Virus record (IMG/VR): IMGVR_UViG_3300020444_000280
Location: 1-46,476 of that record
Strand: one strand, 5' to 3'
DNA length: 46,476 bases
Source: a virus
A program made the position numbers and the translations under genes. The first letter of the stretch is position 1. Every line of letters begins with the position of its first letter. The notes below the pieces were generated by a model. That model worked only from the letters and a program-made list of their open reading frames with translations. It was not told the DNA's origin and ran no database searches. Shown piece by piece: positions 33,708 to 43,183 of this stretch.

Positions 33708-34810
33708 TCGGTGGTAAAGGTTATAGTGGTGTTGGACTTACTTTGAAAGGGGGATCGGTAGCGGTAGAACTGCACGTTGAAATTGGAGTCCAGGCCGTCT
33801 GAGGTTACTTCCACCAGGGTTTCACTTTTCAGGAAGGTTCCCAGGCCAAAATTGTTACTATCCCGAATGGCCGATAGTGGTCCTGATTCTTTGGGACGGA
33901 AGAAATACATATAACCGTTCGTACCCGCGTATGCTATGGCAACTTTGTTGTCGGTAAACAGTCCGGTAGACAGGTTCTTGTAAGCATTATACCCCTGAAG
34001 GTCAGGGTGTGCATTGAAACCGTATAAATGCGGCACTATGAAGTTCACTTCAGTCCACGGACTGAATATTTCAGCGCCACCATCCGTAGTAGCCTTAATG
34101 CGGAATTTGGTGGAATGGATCAGGTTCACAACCTCGTATTCAATGGGCGTATTGGCCGGGTAATCATTGGGTACAATAGTCTTTAGAGGTAGATCATTTT
34201 CATCCAATACCTGGATACTGGCAATGTCGTTCTGATCATTAGGTCTTAGCGTACCCGTAATGGTAAAATCCTGGGTTACGCCCCATTGGAAAGTTTTGTG
34301 CCCGCTAATAGAGATCACGGCAGGTTGGGCCGGGAATAAGAGCGCCTCCAATCCCTCCAGGACATTAGTTGCTCCACTTTCGGTAAATATGTTCCGTCCG
34401 GAAAATGCAGAAGCTTTTAAAGGCCGGTCCCAATCAAAGGCGTGATCATGGGGAGCGGGGATAAAGGAAGCCGGTTTATTTAAGATGTCAGCCCATTCTA
34501 CAGCACCACCCCCTCCATTGGCTACGGAGCTTAACAGGTAATCGTCAAAGGAATTCAGGTGCCCATAGGTGTACTCTACCTTAGTCCTGTAGTTAAGCAG
34601 GAACATCATCTGATCAAACAGCAACTCTATGTCCTGGGTATTGCCTACCGTGATCCGGTAGTTGATATGGGTCAAAAGGGAAAGAGCCGTGCGGTAATCC
34701 TGGGCCAGTTGCAAACTGCCAAACGAGCCTGCCTGCCCTTGCAAGTAGGTTCTGAAGGCATCCACCTTGGCGATGATCTCAGGTAAGGTAGGTATCTGGA
34801 TCACACTCAT
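33704..34810 (-). CDS. Tail fibre protein, 368 residues
   Basis: The N-terminal 100 residues are helical (EIIAKVDAFRTYLQGQAG, LLFDQMMFLLNYRTKVEYTY), likely a trimeric attachment region. A Gly-rich linker (NGGGGAVEW) and DILNKPASF follow, the latter a common linker in phage fibres. About 160-270 are Ig-like (QPAVISISGHKTFQWGV). The final domain (GYMYFFRPKESGPLSAIRDS, FQSKSNTTITFTTE) matches the tip of the 566-residue fibre in layout. No signal peptide is present, in contrast to the next two fibre proteins. The stop and start overlap the flanking genes by 4 bases. Confidence 0.65.
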   Translation of the reverse strand: MSVIQIPTLPEIIAKVDAFRTYLQGQAGSFGSLQLAQDYRTALSLLTHINYRITVGNTQDIELLFDQMMFLLNYRTKVEYTYGHLNSFDDYLLSSVANGGGGAVEWADILNKPASFIPAPHDHAFDWDRPLKASAFSGRNIFTESGATNVLEGLEALLFPAQPAVISISGHKTFQWGVTQDFTITGTLRPNDQNDIASIQVLDENDLPLKTIVPNDYPANTPIEYEVVNLIHSTKFRIKATTDGGAEIFSPWTEVNFIVPHLYGFNAHPDLQGYNAYKNLSTGLFTDNKVAIAYAGTNGYMYFFRPKESGPLSAIRDSNNFGLGTFLKSETLVEVTSDGLDSNFNVQFYRYRSPFQSKSNTTITFTTE

Positions 34811-35571
34811 AGCCGGATGGATTTTAAATGAGTCAGCCTTTGCCTTAGCCAGGGCTTTTGGTTGTTGGAATAGACCGTGTTCACCGTCAGGTCAATATGG
34901 TAGGCTGTATGATAATAACCCCCGTCTGCCAGGAGGTCGAAGTTTTGAGCGGAGCCTTGCAGAGAAGTGTTGACGTTCTCCAGCTCTGCGCTCCAATTAC
35001 GTTGGATGGTGGTTAAGGTGTGACCGGGTTGGGTATATTGGGTTTGATCGGAGACTTCCAGTTTAGGGACTGTCACATCCGACTGATCCCGGATGATCAG
35101 TTCATTCGGTGTCAGTGGACTAAAATCAAATTCAATTTGTTCAGCCTCAATATCTAGGGTAGGAGTGACGGGATTGCTATTGTCGTTTGACAGTTCCAGG
35201 TCATATTCCAGGACCCCACCACCCGTATCAAATACCAGATCACCGGGGTTGAGTTCTACCCCGTTCAGGTCCAGGTTGAGATCAGGGTTCAGAATGCCAC
35301 CCCCTTCGGTTAGTGTATCCGCTACAGCCCTGGAAATCACAAAGCGGTATTGCCCTTGCAGAAAACCACCATCAATACGCAATGGAGGTGTAATGGTGGT
35401 ACTGTTCTCATTGGGGTAAAGCATGGGAGCCGTAACCGAACCGTAATGGAAGGTGCGGCCATTAGGATAAGTTACGACTGCCCAATACTTATACTCAGAG
35501 GAACGGTTACCGCTCGATAGTTCCAATGAGATTTCAGAGGTGTTAAGGAAGGTTATATTCAGGTAAGGCAT
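34807..35571 (-). CDS. Beta-rich tail or fibre protein, about 254 residues
   Basis: No recognised family. The frame could start 27 bases earlier, but that codon lies in the terminator stem at 35581-35614, so ATG at 35571 (MPYLNITFLNTSEISL) is preferred. The protein is almost entirely beta and rich in Asn, Thr and Asp (NLDLNGVELNPGDLVFDTGG), like adaptor or proximal fibre proteins. It overlaps the following fibre gene by 4 bases, placing it at the head of the fibre cluster. No promoter of its own was seen, so it depends on read-through past the capsid terminator. Confidence 0.55.
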   Translation of the reverse strand: MPYLNITFLNTSEISLELSSGNRSSEYKYWAVVTYPNGRTFHYGSVTAPMLYPNENSTTITPPLRIDGGFLQGQYRFVISRAVADTLTEGGGILNPDLNLDLNGVELNPGDLVFDTGGGVLEYDLELSNDNSNPVTPTLDIEAEQIEFDFSPLTPNELIIRDQSDVTVPKLEVSDQTQYTQPGHTLTTIQRNWSAELENVNTSLQGSAQNFDLLADGGYYHTAYHIDLTVNTVYSNNQKPWLRQRLTHLKSIRL

Positions 35572-35580
35572 AGGTAAGCG

Positions 35581-35614
35581 AAAAAGAAGCCCCGCCACTT
35601 AAAGCGGCAGGGCT
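35581..35614 (-). terminator. Hairpin terminator after the capsid block
   Basis: AGCCC (35588-35592) pairs with GGGCT (35610-35614) and, after one mismatch, GCC (35594-35596) with GGC (35606-35608); on the minus strand the T-run 35585-35581 follows. It lies just downstream of the capsid-associated gene. Partial termination here would keep capsid transcripts in excess over the fibre genes beyond. Confidence 0.65.
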
Positions 35615-35632
35615 GTCCGGCAACCAACCAGA

Positions 35633-36496
35633 TTATTTTTTAGCTTTTTTCTCGGTGATCAGGGCTTTGAGGTCTTCGTAGACTTTGGGGCCGTTCTTAT
35701 GGTTCTTGATAAAGGATACGAAGCCGTCCAGGTGATTACCCTGGCCCGATTGCCGGGGAATGGTCACGATCTCGTCTTCGGTGGCCGCCCAAGTAAACTT
35801 GCGGGTCTGGCGCGAATACGTCACGATCCCCGCCTGGGTAGCATACTTGATGTCGGCCCTGATCTTACGGTCCTCGGACTTATTGAGGGTCATAAACTGT
35901 TCCGGTGATTGTTCGGCCATATCGCCAACGATGTTCCGCAGCACTTCTTCATCCTGGGTTTCGTCCTGGTTCAGTCCGGCCACAAACTCCCGTAGTTCAG
36001 CCGGTGACATTTCAGCGGCTACGTTCATGGCTTCGCGTTTCAGGCTACGTTGTTTATTGCTTTCCTCAGCCTTTGCGCCCTCGTTCACCAGTTCATAGAT
36101 AGCAGCCCGGTTGCTGTCCCGCTTGGTATTATCTGCCCGGAAATTGGATAGCATCAGGTAGGTGTAAAGATCACGGTGACGAAGGTTATTTCCACTGAGG
36201 GTAATATGTCCGGCAGCCTCCTTTTCAAACCATATTTCGCCAAGGAGCGGGGAATTATCCTGTCCCACGCCTACGATGTAAGCTATAGAAACAGCATCCC
36301 CGTCCTTTGAAGTGGGATCAACGATGGTGTCTTTGACCGGCACGTTACGGGCTGATTTCACAATAACTTTTCCCTTATTGTGCGGGTCATTTCGCATACC
36401 TAACAAGCGGAATACTGCGATCTCATCTTTCCCTAAGCGGGGGAGCTTGTTCGGGTCATTAAATGTGTTGACTTTCGAATCTTTAATTGTGATCAT
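35633..36496 (-). CDS. Capsid-associated protein, 287 residues
   Basis: A 287-residue protein directly behind the major capsid gene (11-base gap). The N-terminal half is beta-rich (DEIAVFRLLGMRND, AVSIAYIVGVG), followed by a charged helical middle (NKQRSLKREAMNVAAEM, SPAELREFVAGLNQDE) and a Lys-rich end (ALITEKKAKK). No family is recognised. Being co-transcribed with the capsid gene and followed by a terminator, it should be abundant in late infection. A capsid decoration, stabilising or head-neck protein is the likely role. Confidence 0.55.
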   Translation of the reverse strand: MITIKDSKVNTFNDPNKLPRLGKDEIAVFRLLGMRNDPHNKGKVIVKSARNVPVKDTIVDPTSKDGDAVSIAYIVGVGQDNSPLLGEIWFEKEAAGHITLSGNNLRHRDLYTYLMLSNFRADNTKRDSNRAAIYELVNEGAKAEESNKQRSLKREAMNVAAEMSPAELREFVAGLNQDETQDEEVLRNIVGDMAEQSPEQFMTLNKSEDRKIRADIKYATQAGIVTYSRQTRKFTWAATEDEIVTIPRQSGQGNHLDGFVSFIKNHKNGPKVYEDLKALITEKKAKK

Positions 36497-36507
36497 GTTG
36501 CTTGTTA

Positions 36508-37815
36508 TTATCCGTTATCCCATTTGGCGAAAAAGTCCGCGCCAAGGATCTCAAGACCCATAGTCGCGTAATAGGTGATTTTCCATTTTTTCTCATCAGA
36601 GGTTGCACCACCAGGGGCATAGGCACCGGTGTTTACCTCTTTATAGCGGCTATCTGAGCCGAAAGGCATCATGTAGCGCAGGCGGCAGTAGTCCATTGAT
36701 GAACCGTCCACTGTCTTGATCTTTCCTTCGGGTACAAAGAAGGCCTCGTCCTGGAAGCCAGCCGAACCCGTGAAGTTGAAGACGTTCTTGTGATCAAGTG
36801 CAGGCAGGTATTTCTTGTGATAGGTCCTGGAGAAAATGCGGAATGAGTCCATTCCTAAATCCAGGTCACGACCATCCACGGAAAAACGTGCGTTTTTCAG
36901 GTCCGGTGTAGAGCCTAATCCTTGTAAAAACTCATCAAACTCAATGTTTTTATTGCCGCCCACATACACGCAGTATTCACGAGGGGCACGTCTTTTATTG
37001 AGTTCCTTTTCAAAGGCTTTGAAATCAGCCAGCGAGACAACCCCACCCGTGTTGAGAGACTGGTTGACCCCAAAATCCTCAATGTACTGGTTCATACCCC
37101 TGGTGGTCTGAACGGGGTTGCCGTTCTTGTCCGTTAGAGTCGGGTTGGCACTTTTGAAGTTCTGGTCACTGATCCGGGAGGTGAAAAGGCCAAAGCCAAT
37201 ATCCGCGCGAAACTTCATTAGGGCTTCGTGCTGACCCTTTACCATGTAAAAGTGAGAACCTTTGTATTCGGTTTCTACCTTCGAACCACCTTCAATGTCG
37301 GTGATTTCATAGGCTCCGTCAAAGCTTTGTACCTGGTTCCAGAACTTGGTTTGCCCTTTACGGAAGGGAGCAGGGCCGCTGGCCCCTTCACCGGAAGCAT
37401 TGGACACAAAGGAAAGCTTATCGGTAGCCGTTACGGTCAGGTTGGAACCGTCCACGGATTTTATCGTGATCTCGGTGTCGTCCTTGGTGATGATGTAACC
37501 CACCATTTTATCATTGAACAACACGAGGTTCCCTTCGCGGCAATCGTTTTTGGTAGCTGCCGTGAGTTCCAGCACTACCGTATTGGAAAGGTTACCACTG
37601 GTTACTGAAGACACTTCACCAATACCGTACAACTCTTCGTTCACGAATTGGTGATAGTCGGGTTGGTGGGTCACGGTGGAACGTCCGGTCATTTCCAGGA
37701 TGTCCAGGAAAGTAGATTCTTCGTTAGTGATGTTCAGCACCTTATTGAGAATTTCCCTTTGATCCAGGAACTCAATAGAGCTGACGTACTGTTTATTTAC
37801 TTTTTGAAAAGGCAT
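36508..37815 (-). CDS. Major capsid protein
   Basis: A 435-residue protein, likely with an HK97-like fold. An N-terminal arm (KQYVSSIEFLDQREILNKVL) precedes a beta-rich body; the segment DYHQFVNEELYGIG fits an E-loop region. A P-domain-like helix appears around 255-275 (VVSLADFKAFEKELNKR). The final third (HKNVFNFTGSAGFQDEAFFV, YCRLRYMMPFGSDS, YATMGLEILGADFFAKWDNG) ends in a strand and helix like crAss-type capsid proteins. Position after the portal and scaffold-like genes and before a terminator supports the call. No protease gene is seen nearby, so a cleaved delta domain is not evident. Confidence 0.75.
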   Translation of the reverse strand: MPFQKVNKQYVSSIEFLDQREILNKVLNITNEESTFLDILEMTGRSTVTHQPDYHQFVNEELYGIGEVSSVTSGNLSNTVVLELTAATKNDCREGNLVLFNDKMVGYIITKDDTEITIKSVDGSNLTVTATDKLSFVSNASGEGASGPAPFRKGQTKFWNQVQSFDGAYEITDIEGGSKVETEYKGSHFYMVKGQHEALMKFRADIGFGLFTSRISDQNFKSANPTLTDKNGNPVQTTRGMNQYIEDFGVNQSLNTGGVVSLADFKAFEKELNKRRAPREYCVYVGGNKNIEFDEFLQGLGSTPDLKNARFSVDGRDLDLGMDSFRIFSRTYHKKYLPALDHKNVFNFTGSAGFQDEAFFVPEGKIKTVDGSSMDYCRLRYMMPFGSDSRYKEVNTGAYAPGGATSDEKKWKITYYATMGLEILGADFFAKWDNG

Positions 37816-37835
37816 AGATCAGGTATAAGGACTTG

Positions 37836-38852
37836 TTATTTTGATTTTTTCTGAAAGGCACCGAGCAGACCCTGAATGGAAGCTGTGTTGGCTTCGTCCG
37901 GTTTTTTCCGGTTACCCAGGGTAGAGTTCTTCAGGTCACCGTCAACAATCTCCTGGGTAGCCAGGGATTTGCCGTAAGCAATCAGGTTTTCTTCAAATTT
38001 GGAAGGGTCCTGGGCATAAGCCGACACTTTGAGAAAACTATCCCAATTCACCTGTCCATCAGGTAAAGCGAAGGCTGAATAAAACTTGTCAGAGTCCAAA
38101 GCCGCTTCTACCAGGGCTTGTGGGTTTTCTACGTTCAGGCTGTGAGGGTTTTGACCTTTCAGGGCGAACGACAACTTTTTGTCTTTCAAAAGCGCCTTGA
38201 TTTCCGGGCGTTCATTGACTAGGGATTTGAACTCTTCCTGCTGGCGTTGCAACTGCTCCTTTTGGGTTTCCTGGTCTTGGTTATTCTCTTTGGGAGCGGC
38301 CAGAAATTCCTTTTGACTTTTCTTATGTTCTTCGCGCAAACGGGTAGCTTCAGCCGCCATCAGTTCTCGGCCTATTTCCACATCGTCTTCGCTGTACTCT
38401 TCTGTATCCAGGCTAAAGCGGTTGGTGACCTGATCGGTATAGAGCTTGTTGATCGCCTTTTCCGAAAGGGAAGGGTTCTTTTTACGCAGGTCGTAGCGCA
38501 TCAGGGCCTCGTCCTCCATTTTATCAAAGTCCACCTGGGTAGCTTCCAGGTAAGGGGTCAGGTTACCGGTGCGCTGGTAGTAATCCACCGCTCCTTTAAT
38601 GTACTCATCCGGGTATTCGGGCTTATTGGATTCCAATTCTGTATAGGATGTCCAAAGCTCTTCGGGAGATTGAAAGCGGCCCCCGGTCAGGGTACTGAAA
38701 TCAGGCTGATCGTCTGCCGGTGGTTGTTCCGGTGGGGTATCCTGATCACCTGTCTCAGGAGTTTCGGGAGTGTCGTTTATTTCTTCCTGGCTTTCCTGGT
38801 TTTCTTCGGTCTGAAAATCTTCGGGTGTTGCTTCGGAAAAGTCGATGTCCAT
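37836..38852 (-). CDS. Putative scaffolding protein
   Basis: A 338-residue acidic protein, first gene behind late promoter copy C and just before the capsid gene. The N-terminus is very acidic and Pro/Glu/Asp-rich (TPETPETGDQDTPPEQPPAD), the middle is helical (QETQKEQLQRQQEEFKSLVN) and the C-terminus is basic (GLLGAFQKKSK). This composition and position are typical of phage scaffolds, which bind the capsid protein through a basic C-terminal helix. Its start is 23 bases from the promoter element. Confidence 0.7.
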   Translation of the reverse strand: MDIDFSEATPEDFQTEENQESQEEINDTPETPETGDQDTPPEQPPADDQPDFSTLTGGRFQSPEELWTSYTELESNKPEYPDEYIKGAVDYYQRTGNLTPYLEATQVDFDKMEDEALMRYDLRKKNPSLSEKAINKLYTDQVTNRFSLDTEEYSEDDVEIGRELMAAEATRLREEHKKSQKEFLAAPKENNQDQETQKEQLQRQQEEFKSLVNERPEIKALLKDKKLSFALKGQNPHSLNVENPQALVEAALDSDKFYSAFALPDGQVNWDSFLKVSAYAQDPSKFEENLIAYGKSLATQEIVDGDLKNSTLGNRKKPDEANTASIQGLLGAFQKKSK

Positions 38853-38875
38853 AGTGATTCGTAATTATCTATTGG

Positions 38876-38912
38876 CAAAAGTCAAGGGATTACACCGGGG
38901 GGTTGCAAAAAA
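38876..38912 (-). promoter_or_regulatory. Late promoter element, head unit (copy C)
   Basis: On the minus strand: TTTTTTTG with TTG at 38908-38906, a 22-base spacer containing CCCCCCGGTGTAAT, then GACTTTTG (38883-38876) and C. A C-rich block (GACCCCCC) precedes the T-run. It occupies the gap between the portal stop and the scaffold ATG at 38852, 23 bases downstream. Confidence 0.8.
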
Positions 38913-38927
38913 ACAGGGGGGTCAATT

Positions 38928-41159
38928 TTAAGCCCCTCCCATTGCATCCCTGGCCATATCCATTGCCTTCATACTCTGGTCTTTCTCTGCGGACAGTTCC
39001 AGTTCGCTCATACGGTGTTTATGGCGCAGGTGTTCAAATTCCACTTCCAACCCCTTTTTGTGGGATTCCAAATCCTTTTTGAGTTCATTTTCCAGTTGGG
39101 CGGTGCGCTGTCGTTCCTGCTCCTGGGCCACTGCGGATTGCTGTTCGGCCTCCACACGGTCCCGTTGCAAGGTCATTTGGTGGTTTTGGGTTTCTTTCCT
39201 GCGTTTGGCAAAGCGGTAGGATAGTATCTCCTGGGCTTGTTTCAGGTTATCGGTAGATTCAATTAAGAAGATGTCTTCCGGTTGCAGGCCACCGTCACCG
39301 GCATATTTAGTAGCGTATTCCAGGAGCCTTTGCCGGGCCATTTCATCCGGGCGTATTTCCAGGTTGATCCCGAAAACGTGTGCCGGGAGCTTTTCTGAGG
39401 CTTTCCAGTATTCTACGGAATTCGTGCCCAGGCTTCGTTTATAACCGTCATAGCCTTTACCGTTCTGAATAATGTCCTGGATACGAAGCAGCATATCCCC
39501 ACAGGCCCTTTCCAAAATATCCCGTTCACCATCCAGGATATAATACAGGGCGTTGTTGCTGCCTTCCTGGGCCATTGCTGCTACGGAGGTCAGGGTACGG
39601 GCATCGGGAGTGCTGCCATCCGTGAGTTCATTTAAGCCGGTAATATCCCGGATCAGTTGGATGTTGTTGATGATCTGGCCGTAGTAGAAAGTAGCATCTT
39701 TACCCACCCCGTTTTCCAGTTCTTCAATAGGTTTGGCACTGGAATACCCGGACTTGGGATCATACCTGCGGTACACCAGGACCCCTTTTTGAAGGAACAT
39801 ATCTACCACGTCCTCCGGGTCCATGACCTCACCCCCTTCACCCAGGGGCACACTTTCAATGGCGGTAAAGTCAATGGCGATACCTTTTGGCCTGGCTTCG
39901 GCTATGACGTTTTGAAGCTTGAGCCACAGCACTTGTATTTGATTGACCACCGGAATGATCTGCTCCATAATCCCCAGGGGTTCCATATCGTACATATCAG
40001 GGGCGTACAGGTGATAGCTGAAGGTGGTTTCATGCAGGGAGCCTTTCTTGCGTTTTTGGTTCTCCACTTTACCGGCATTATAGAGGTAAGGAGTGCCGAT
40101 CACCAGGGAACCTTTATACAGCACTTTAGCAGACCGTTGGAAGCTACCGGTTTCCCCTTCTTTAGGCTTGGAAAAGGTAGGATTGCCGTCAGGGTCCTGG
40201 CCGGGGTCAAAGGAGTAATCATTGACGGTCATAAATTCCAGGTGAACCACCCGCACCTTCAAATTATCTTCCCCTGGCTGATTATTACGTCCGGGAGGAA
40301 TTTCCCGGCTGTTACCGTATTTACCCAGGCACTGCTCGGTGATCTTCTTCCAGTCTTCACCGGTCCATTTGTCGCCTACCACATCTTTAAGTTCACCAAT
40401 GGTCATATCCTCCACTTCCCCGATATGGCTCAGGTCGGAAAAATCAGCGTGTTCGCAATAACTGGAGATCAGTCGAAAAGGTGAAATGTGCCTGATCCGT
40501 ACCCGCTCATTGTGGTCGATGTACTCCCTGATCCCGGCCACACCAAAATCAAACAGATCTTTTTTGATGCGCCGGCTGATTTCCTTATACCGGTTCTCAT
40601 TCAAAACCACTTCCAGGGCGGTTTCCGCTTCAATCGCCATGTTGTGCTTATTGGTAAACCGGGCCTGCATTTCAAATTCTTCCAGGTCTTCCGGTTCACC
40701 AGGATTCTTTTGTAGCATGGACTGGCGACTGAGCGGTGATCCCTGGAACTCCTGGCGCATTAATATCCGGGAGCGGATTTCATTAAAGTGCTTTTCCTGC
40801 TCACTTTTCGCAAGTTGGTCAATGGGCGTTGCCAGCACATTGTATTCTACCTTGTTGAGCTTGCCCAGGGCCAGTCTGCGGAATTTGGCGGCTATCGGGA
40901 GTACGCGAAGGTCCAGCTTGATCCAGCTTTCGTCTTCTTCCAGGTCCACCCCCATTTGTTCTTTATACTGGTTCACGGATTGTTTGCCCCGCGAGTATTG
41001 CAGTATTTCATGGAATTTGGAGGCTTGACTGTAGAAGGTCTTACCCTCACTGTCGGCTTCGTGCCATGCCGCTTCGATGAACTGGCGTATCCAGTTTTCA
41101 TCCTTTAAAGAGGGGTGAATATGATGGGAGGGATACGAATAATGAGTACGTGAAAACAT
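38928..41159 (-). CDS. Portal protein (crAss-like type)
   Basis: A 743-residue portal. Characteristic segments are AIEAETALEVVLNENRYKEI, then IKKDLFDFGVAGIREYID and the SPFRLISSYCEHADFSDLSH region, which recall the portal family of crAss-like phages. Helices with GLNELTDGSTPDARTLTSVA near 500-520 fit the stem and clip. The last 110 residues are a long, highly charged coiled coil (QQSAVAQEQERQRTAQLENE). The portal forms the dodecameric ring for genome entry and the neck. Its start overlaps the TerL stop (TAATG). Confidence 0.85.
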   Translation of the reverse strand: MFSRTHYSYPSHHIHPSLKDENWIRQFIEAAWHEADSEGKTFYSQASKFHEILQYSRGKQSVNQYKEQMGVDLEEDESWIKLDLRVLPIAAKFRRLALGKLNKVEYNVLATPIDQLAKSEQEKHFNEIRSRILMRQEFQGSPLSRQSMLQKNPGEPEDLEEFEMQARFTNKHNMAIEAETALEVVLNENRYKEISRRIKKDLFDFGVAGIREYIDHNERVRIRHISPFRLISSYCEHADFSDLSHIGEVEDMTIGELKDVVGDKWTGEDWKKITEQCLGKYGNSREIPPGRNNQPGEDNLKVRVVHLEFMTVNDYSFDPGQDPDGNPTFSKPKEGETGSFQRSAKVLYKGSLVIGTPYLYNAGKVENQKRKKGSLHETTFSYHLYAPDMYDMEPLGIMEQIIPVVNQIQVLWLKLQNVIAEARPKGIAIDFTAIESVPLGEGGEVMDPEDVVDMFLQKGVLVYRRYDPKSGYSSAKPIEELENGVGKDATFYYGQIINNIQLIRDITGLNELTDGSTPDARTLTSVAAMAQEGSNNALYYILDGERDILERACGDMLLRIQDIIQNGKGYDGYKRSLGTNSVEYWKASEKLPAHVFGINLEIRPDEMARQRLLEYATKYAGDGGLQPEDIFLIESTDNLKQAQEILSYRFAKRRKETQNHQMTLQRDRVEAEQQSAVAQEQERQRTAQLENELKKDLESHKKGLEVEFEHLRHKHRMSELELSAEKDQSMKAMDMARDAMGGA

Positions 41160-43180
41160 TAGCGTTGTGGTAATCGGATTTTATGTTTCTTGAATAGTTT
41201 GCTGCGTTTGATCTTACTGCTGACAGTCGGGGCGGGTACCAATACCCGGTCTGCGATCAGGGCGTAGCCTGCGGCCATAGCAAGGTCAAACTTGGTGGTG
41301 TTCTCGATTCTGAAGGCCAACCAGTCTTCGATCAGTCTTTGAAAGGGTACTTTATCGCAATGCTCTTCGATATAGACCGCTGTGAATTGGGCAATGTCTT
41401 CATGGGATTGCGTAGAACCCGGCAGGCCGGGAGCGTTACGCTTAGGTAGCCATTGCAGGAATTCCTGGTACCCACGTTGGTCAAAATAGAGTTCCATCGC
41501 GGGCTTGTTATTTTCAAAGAGGATTTCACAGCCGTAGAAATAAGCTGTTTTGATCATGTCCTCATAGAAAATATGCGGGTTTGAAGGCCGGGCCAGATAT
41601 GCGCAAACAAAGGTGTTGGAGAATTCAGGGTCATAAGATGAAGCCCTTTTGTACACCATTGCCGCCCCATTGGAAAACCGCCCATCCTGGGTCTTTTTAT
41701 GGTCAAAGGGGTCTACACCCATTGAGAACAGAAAGCGGTTCCCCGGAATAATAGAGTGGCCTCTTTTGGTGACCCGGTTAACATCCTTTTCCTGGTCGTC
41801 AAATCCCCAGGCCAATAACCATTTACCGTCCTTATTAGGAAAGAATACTACTTCGGTATCCTTCTCATTGTCTTTCCATTCGAAGTTACCACGGGTAAAG
41901 CGTGGATCGCCCCAACTGAGAATGTCTAACTGATCCTGTAGTTTATCGGAATTATAGATACAATCATCCGCTTTGATACGGAACGCCTCTTCAATATTGG
42001 TCGGGTTCTTATGTATGAACTCCGAGTATTTCTTTTGATTGGAGCGCAGATCATCCTTGATGGCGTTGATCTCAATAAGGGCCTTGGCACTATCGCACTT
42101 TCCGAACTTGTCAAACTCCCAGGTGTCCTGGGCGGGTATGAAATAACGGTATAAACCGGAACGGGTACGACCGTCACTTAATCGTTCAGCCGGGTCACTC
42201 TCGTTCCATATCTCTTTATAGAGTTCGATCTTACCCTCAATCTCTTCTACAGTGGAAGTGAACCACGCTTTACCAATCACTTTTTTAGCCTCCATCAGGC
42301 AGAACTTGTGGACCTCCCACCGCTTGTACACATCGGCCTCGGTGGTCTTGAATACCTCGTCTACCAAATAGTAGTGCAGCTTATACCCATCATAGGCGTA
42401 TTCATCCGATGCCCGGAAGTCAATGGTGCTTTCCAGTTCTTCCTTATCTAGGTCTTGTTCAGCCTTTTTCCCTTTGGTGGTTGGCCGGAAAAAGGATAGT
42501 TCTGATTTGGGGGTCAATCCCTGTGCGGTATCATATACAGGGCGAAAGAAGTCGGCCAGTTTTTTGAACTGCTGAATGATGGCCTTCTTAAATACCTTTT
42601 TTGAATCTGTATTGGTTTTGGACTGAATACCCCCGTTGGCCTTGCGAGTCCGGGAAACCCCTTCCAGGGTCCAGCAACCACCCTTATAGGTCTTCCCCGC
42701 ACGTCTGCGTGTTACCGTGAGCATCCCAAGACTGGAAGGGTCGTGATCCACAAAGCAGCGGAAGTAGAATTCCAGGCGGTCAGGATCGCGGTAATCCGGG
42801 TGCCCGGAAGTGGTGTCGATCTCGTAATAGTTGAGATAGAAGTAGTGCAGGCCGGTTATATAGGTAGGTTCACCGTCCAGCATGAACCAATACCCGTAAA
42901 GCCGCCTTTGCCACTCCTGTTGCCTGAATTCTTCCAGTTCAGGATCGGTGTAATTGGGATTCTGCTCTAATAGGGCCTTTTCTCGTTGGACTTTGGAACG
43001 GTAATTATCCGGTAGGGGAGTGGTTTGGAAAATCTGGTTGTTCCGGTCCTGTGAGGCTGACATCACCGGGCAGTCAATCAGCTCCTTTCTATGATGGTTC
43101 CAGACCTTGCCTATCGGGGGTACCCAACAGTCCAGCCCTTGAACATGGACAATTCTGCCGCCAGGAATAGGGTGTAGCAT
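41159..43180 (-). CDS. terL: Terminase large subunit
   Basis: A 673-residue packaging ATPase-nuclease. Walker A is RRRAGKT (158-164) and Walker B YLVDE (271-275, acidic pair Asp274-Glu275). The RNase-H-like nuclease has Asp490 (FSMGVDPFD), Glu556 (EILFENNKP) and Asp632 (TTKFDLAMAAGYAL). The N-terminal 150 residues (YWFMLDGEPTYITGLHYFYL) are typical of the crAss-like and related terminases. It would pump DNA through the portal and cut it. Gene order TerS-like, TerL, portal supports the call. Confidence 0.95.
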   Translation of the reverse strand: MLHPIPGGRIVHVQGLDCWVPPIGKVWNHHRKELIDCPVMSASQDRNNQIFQTTPLPDNYRSKVQREKALLEQNPNYTDPELEEFRQQEWQRRLYGYWFMLDGEPTYITGLHYFYLNYYEIDTTSGHPDYRDPDRLEFYFRCFVDHDPSSLGMLTVTRRRAGKTYKGGCWTLEGVSRTRKANGGIQSKTNTDSKKVFKKAIIQQFKKLADFFRPVYDTAQGLTPKSELSFFRPTTKGKKAEQDLDKEELESTIDFRASDEYAYDGYKLHYYLVDEVFKTTEADVYKRWEVHKFCLMEAKKVIGKAWFTSTVEEIEGKIELYKEIWNESDPAERLSDGRTRSGLYRYFIPAQDTWEFDKFGKCDSAKALIEINAIKDDLRSNQKKYSEFIHKNPTNIEEAFRIKADDCIYNSDKLQDQLDILSWGDPRFTRGNFEWKDNEKDTEVVFFPNKDGKWLLAWGFDDQEKDVNRVTKRGHSIIPGNRFLFSMGVDPFDHKKTQDGRFSNGAAMVYKRASSYDPEFSNTFVCAYLARPSNPHIFYEDMIKTAYFYGCEILFENNKPAMELYFDQRGYQEFLQWLPKRNAPGLPGSTQSHEDIAQFTAVYIEEHCDKVPFQRLIEDWLAFRIENTTKFDLAMAAGYALIADRVLVPAPTVSSKIKRSKLFKKHKIRLPQR

Positions 43181-43183
43181 AGG

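Noticed and set aside
24619-35629. A 13-base inverted repeat (GGTTGGTTGCCGG at 24619-24631 and its complement at 35617-35629) flanking the fibre and cargo block, as if it were an invertible segment.
   Set aside because: More than ten 13-base inverted matches are expected by chance in 46 kb, no recombinase gene is adjacent, and inversion would put all the enclosed late genes in the wrong direction.
39657-40484. A 275-codon plus-strand frame opposite the portal gene.
   Set aside because: Antisense to a confident portal gene, with no domain, promoter or coupled neighbour.
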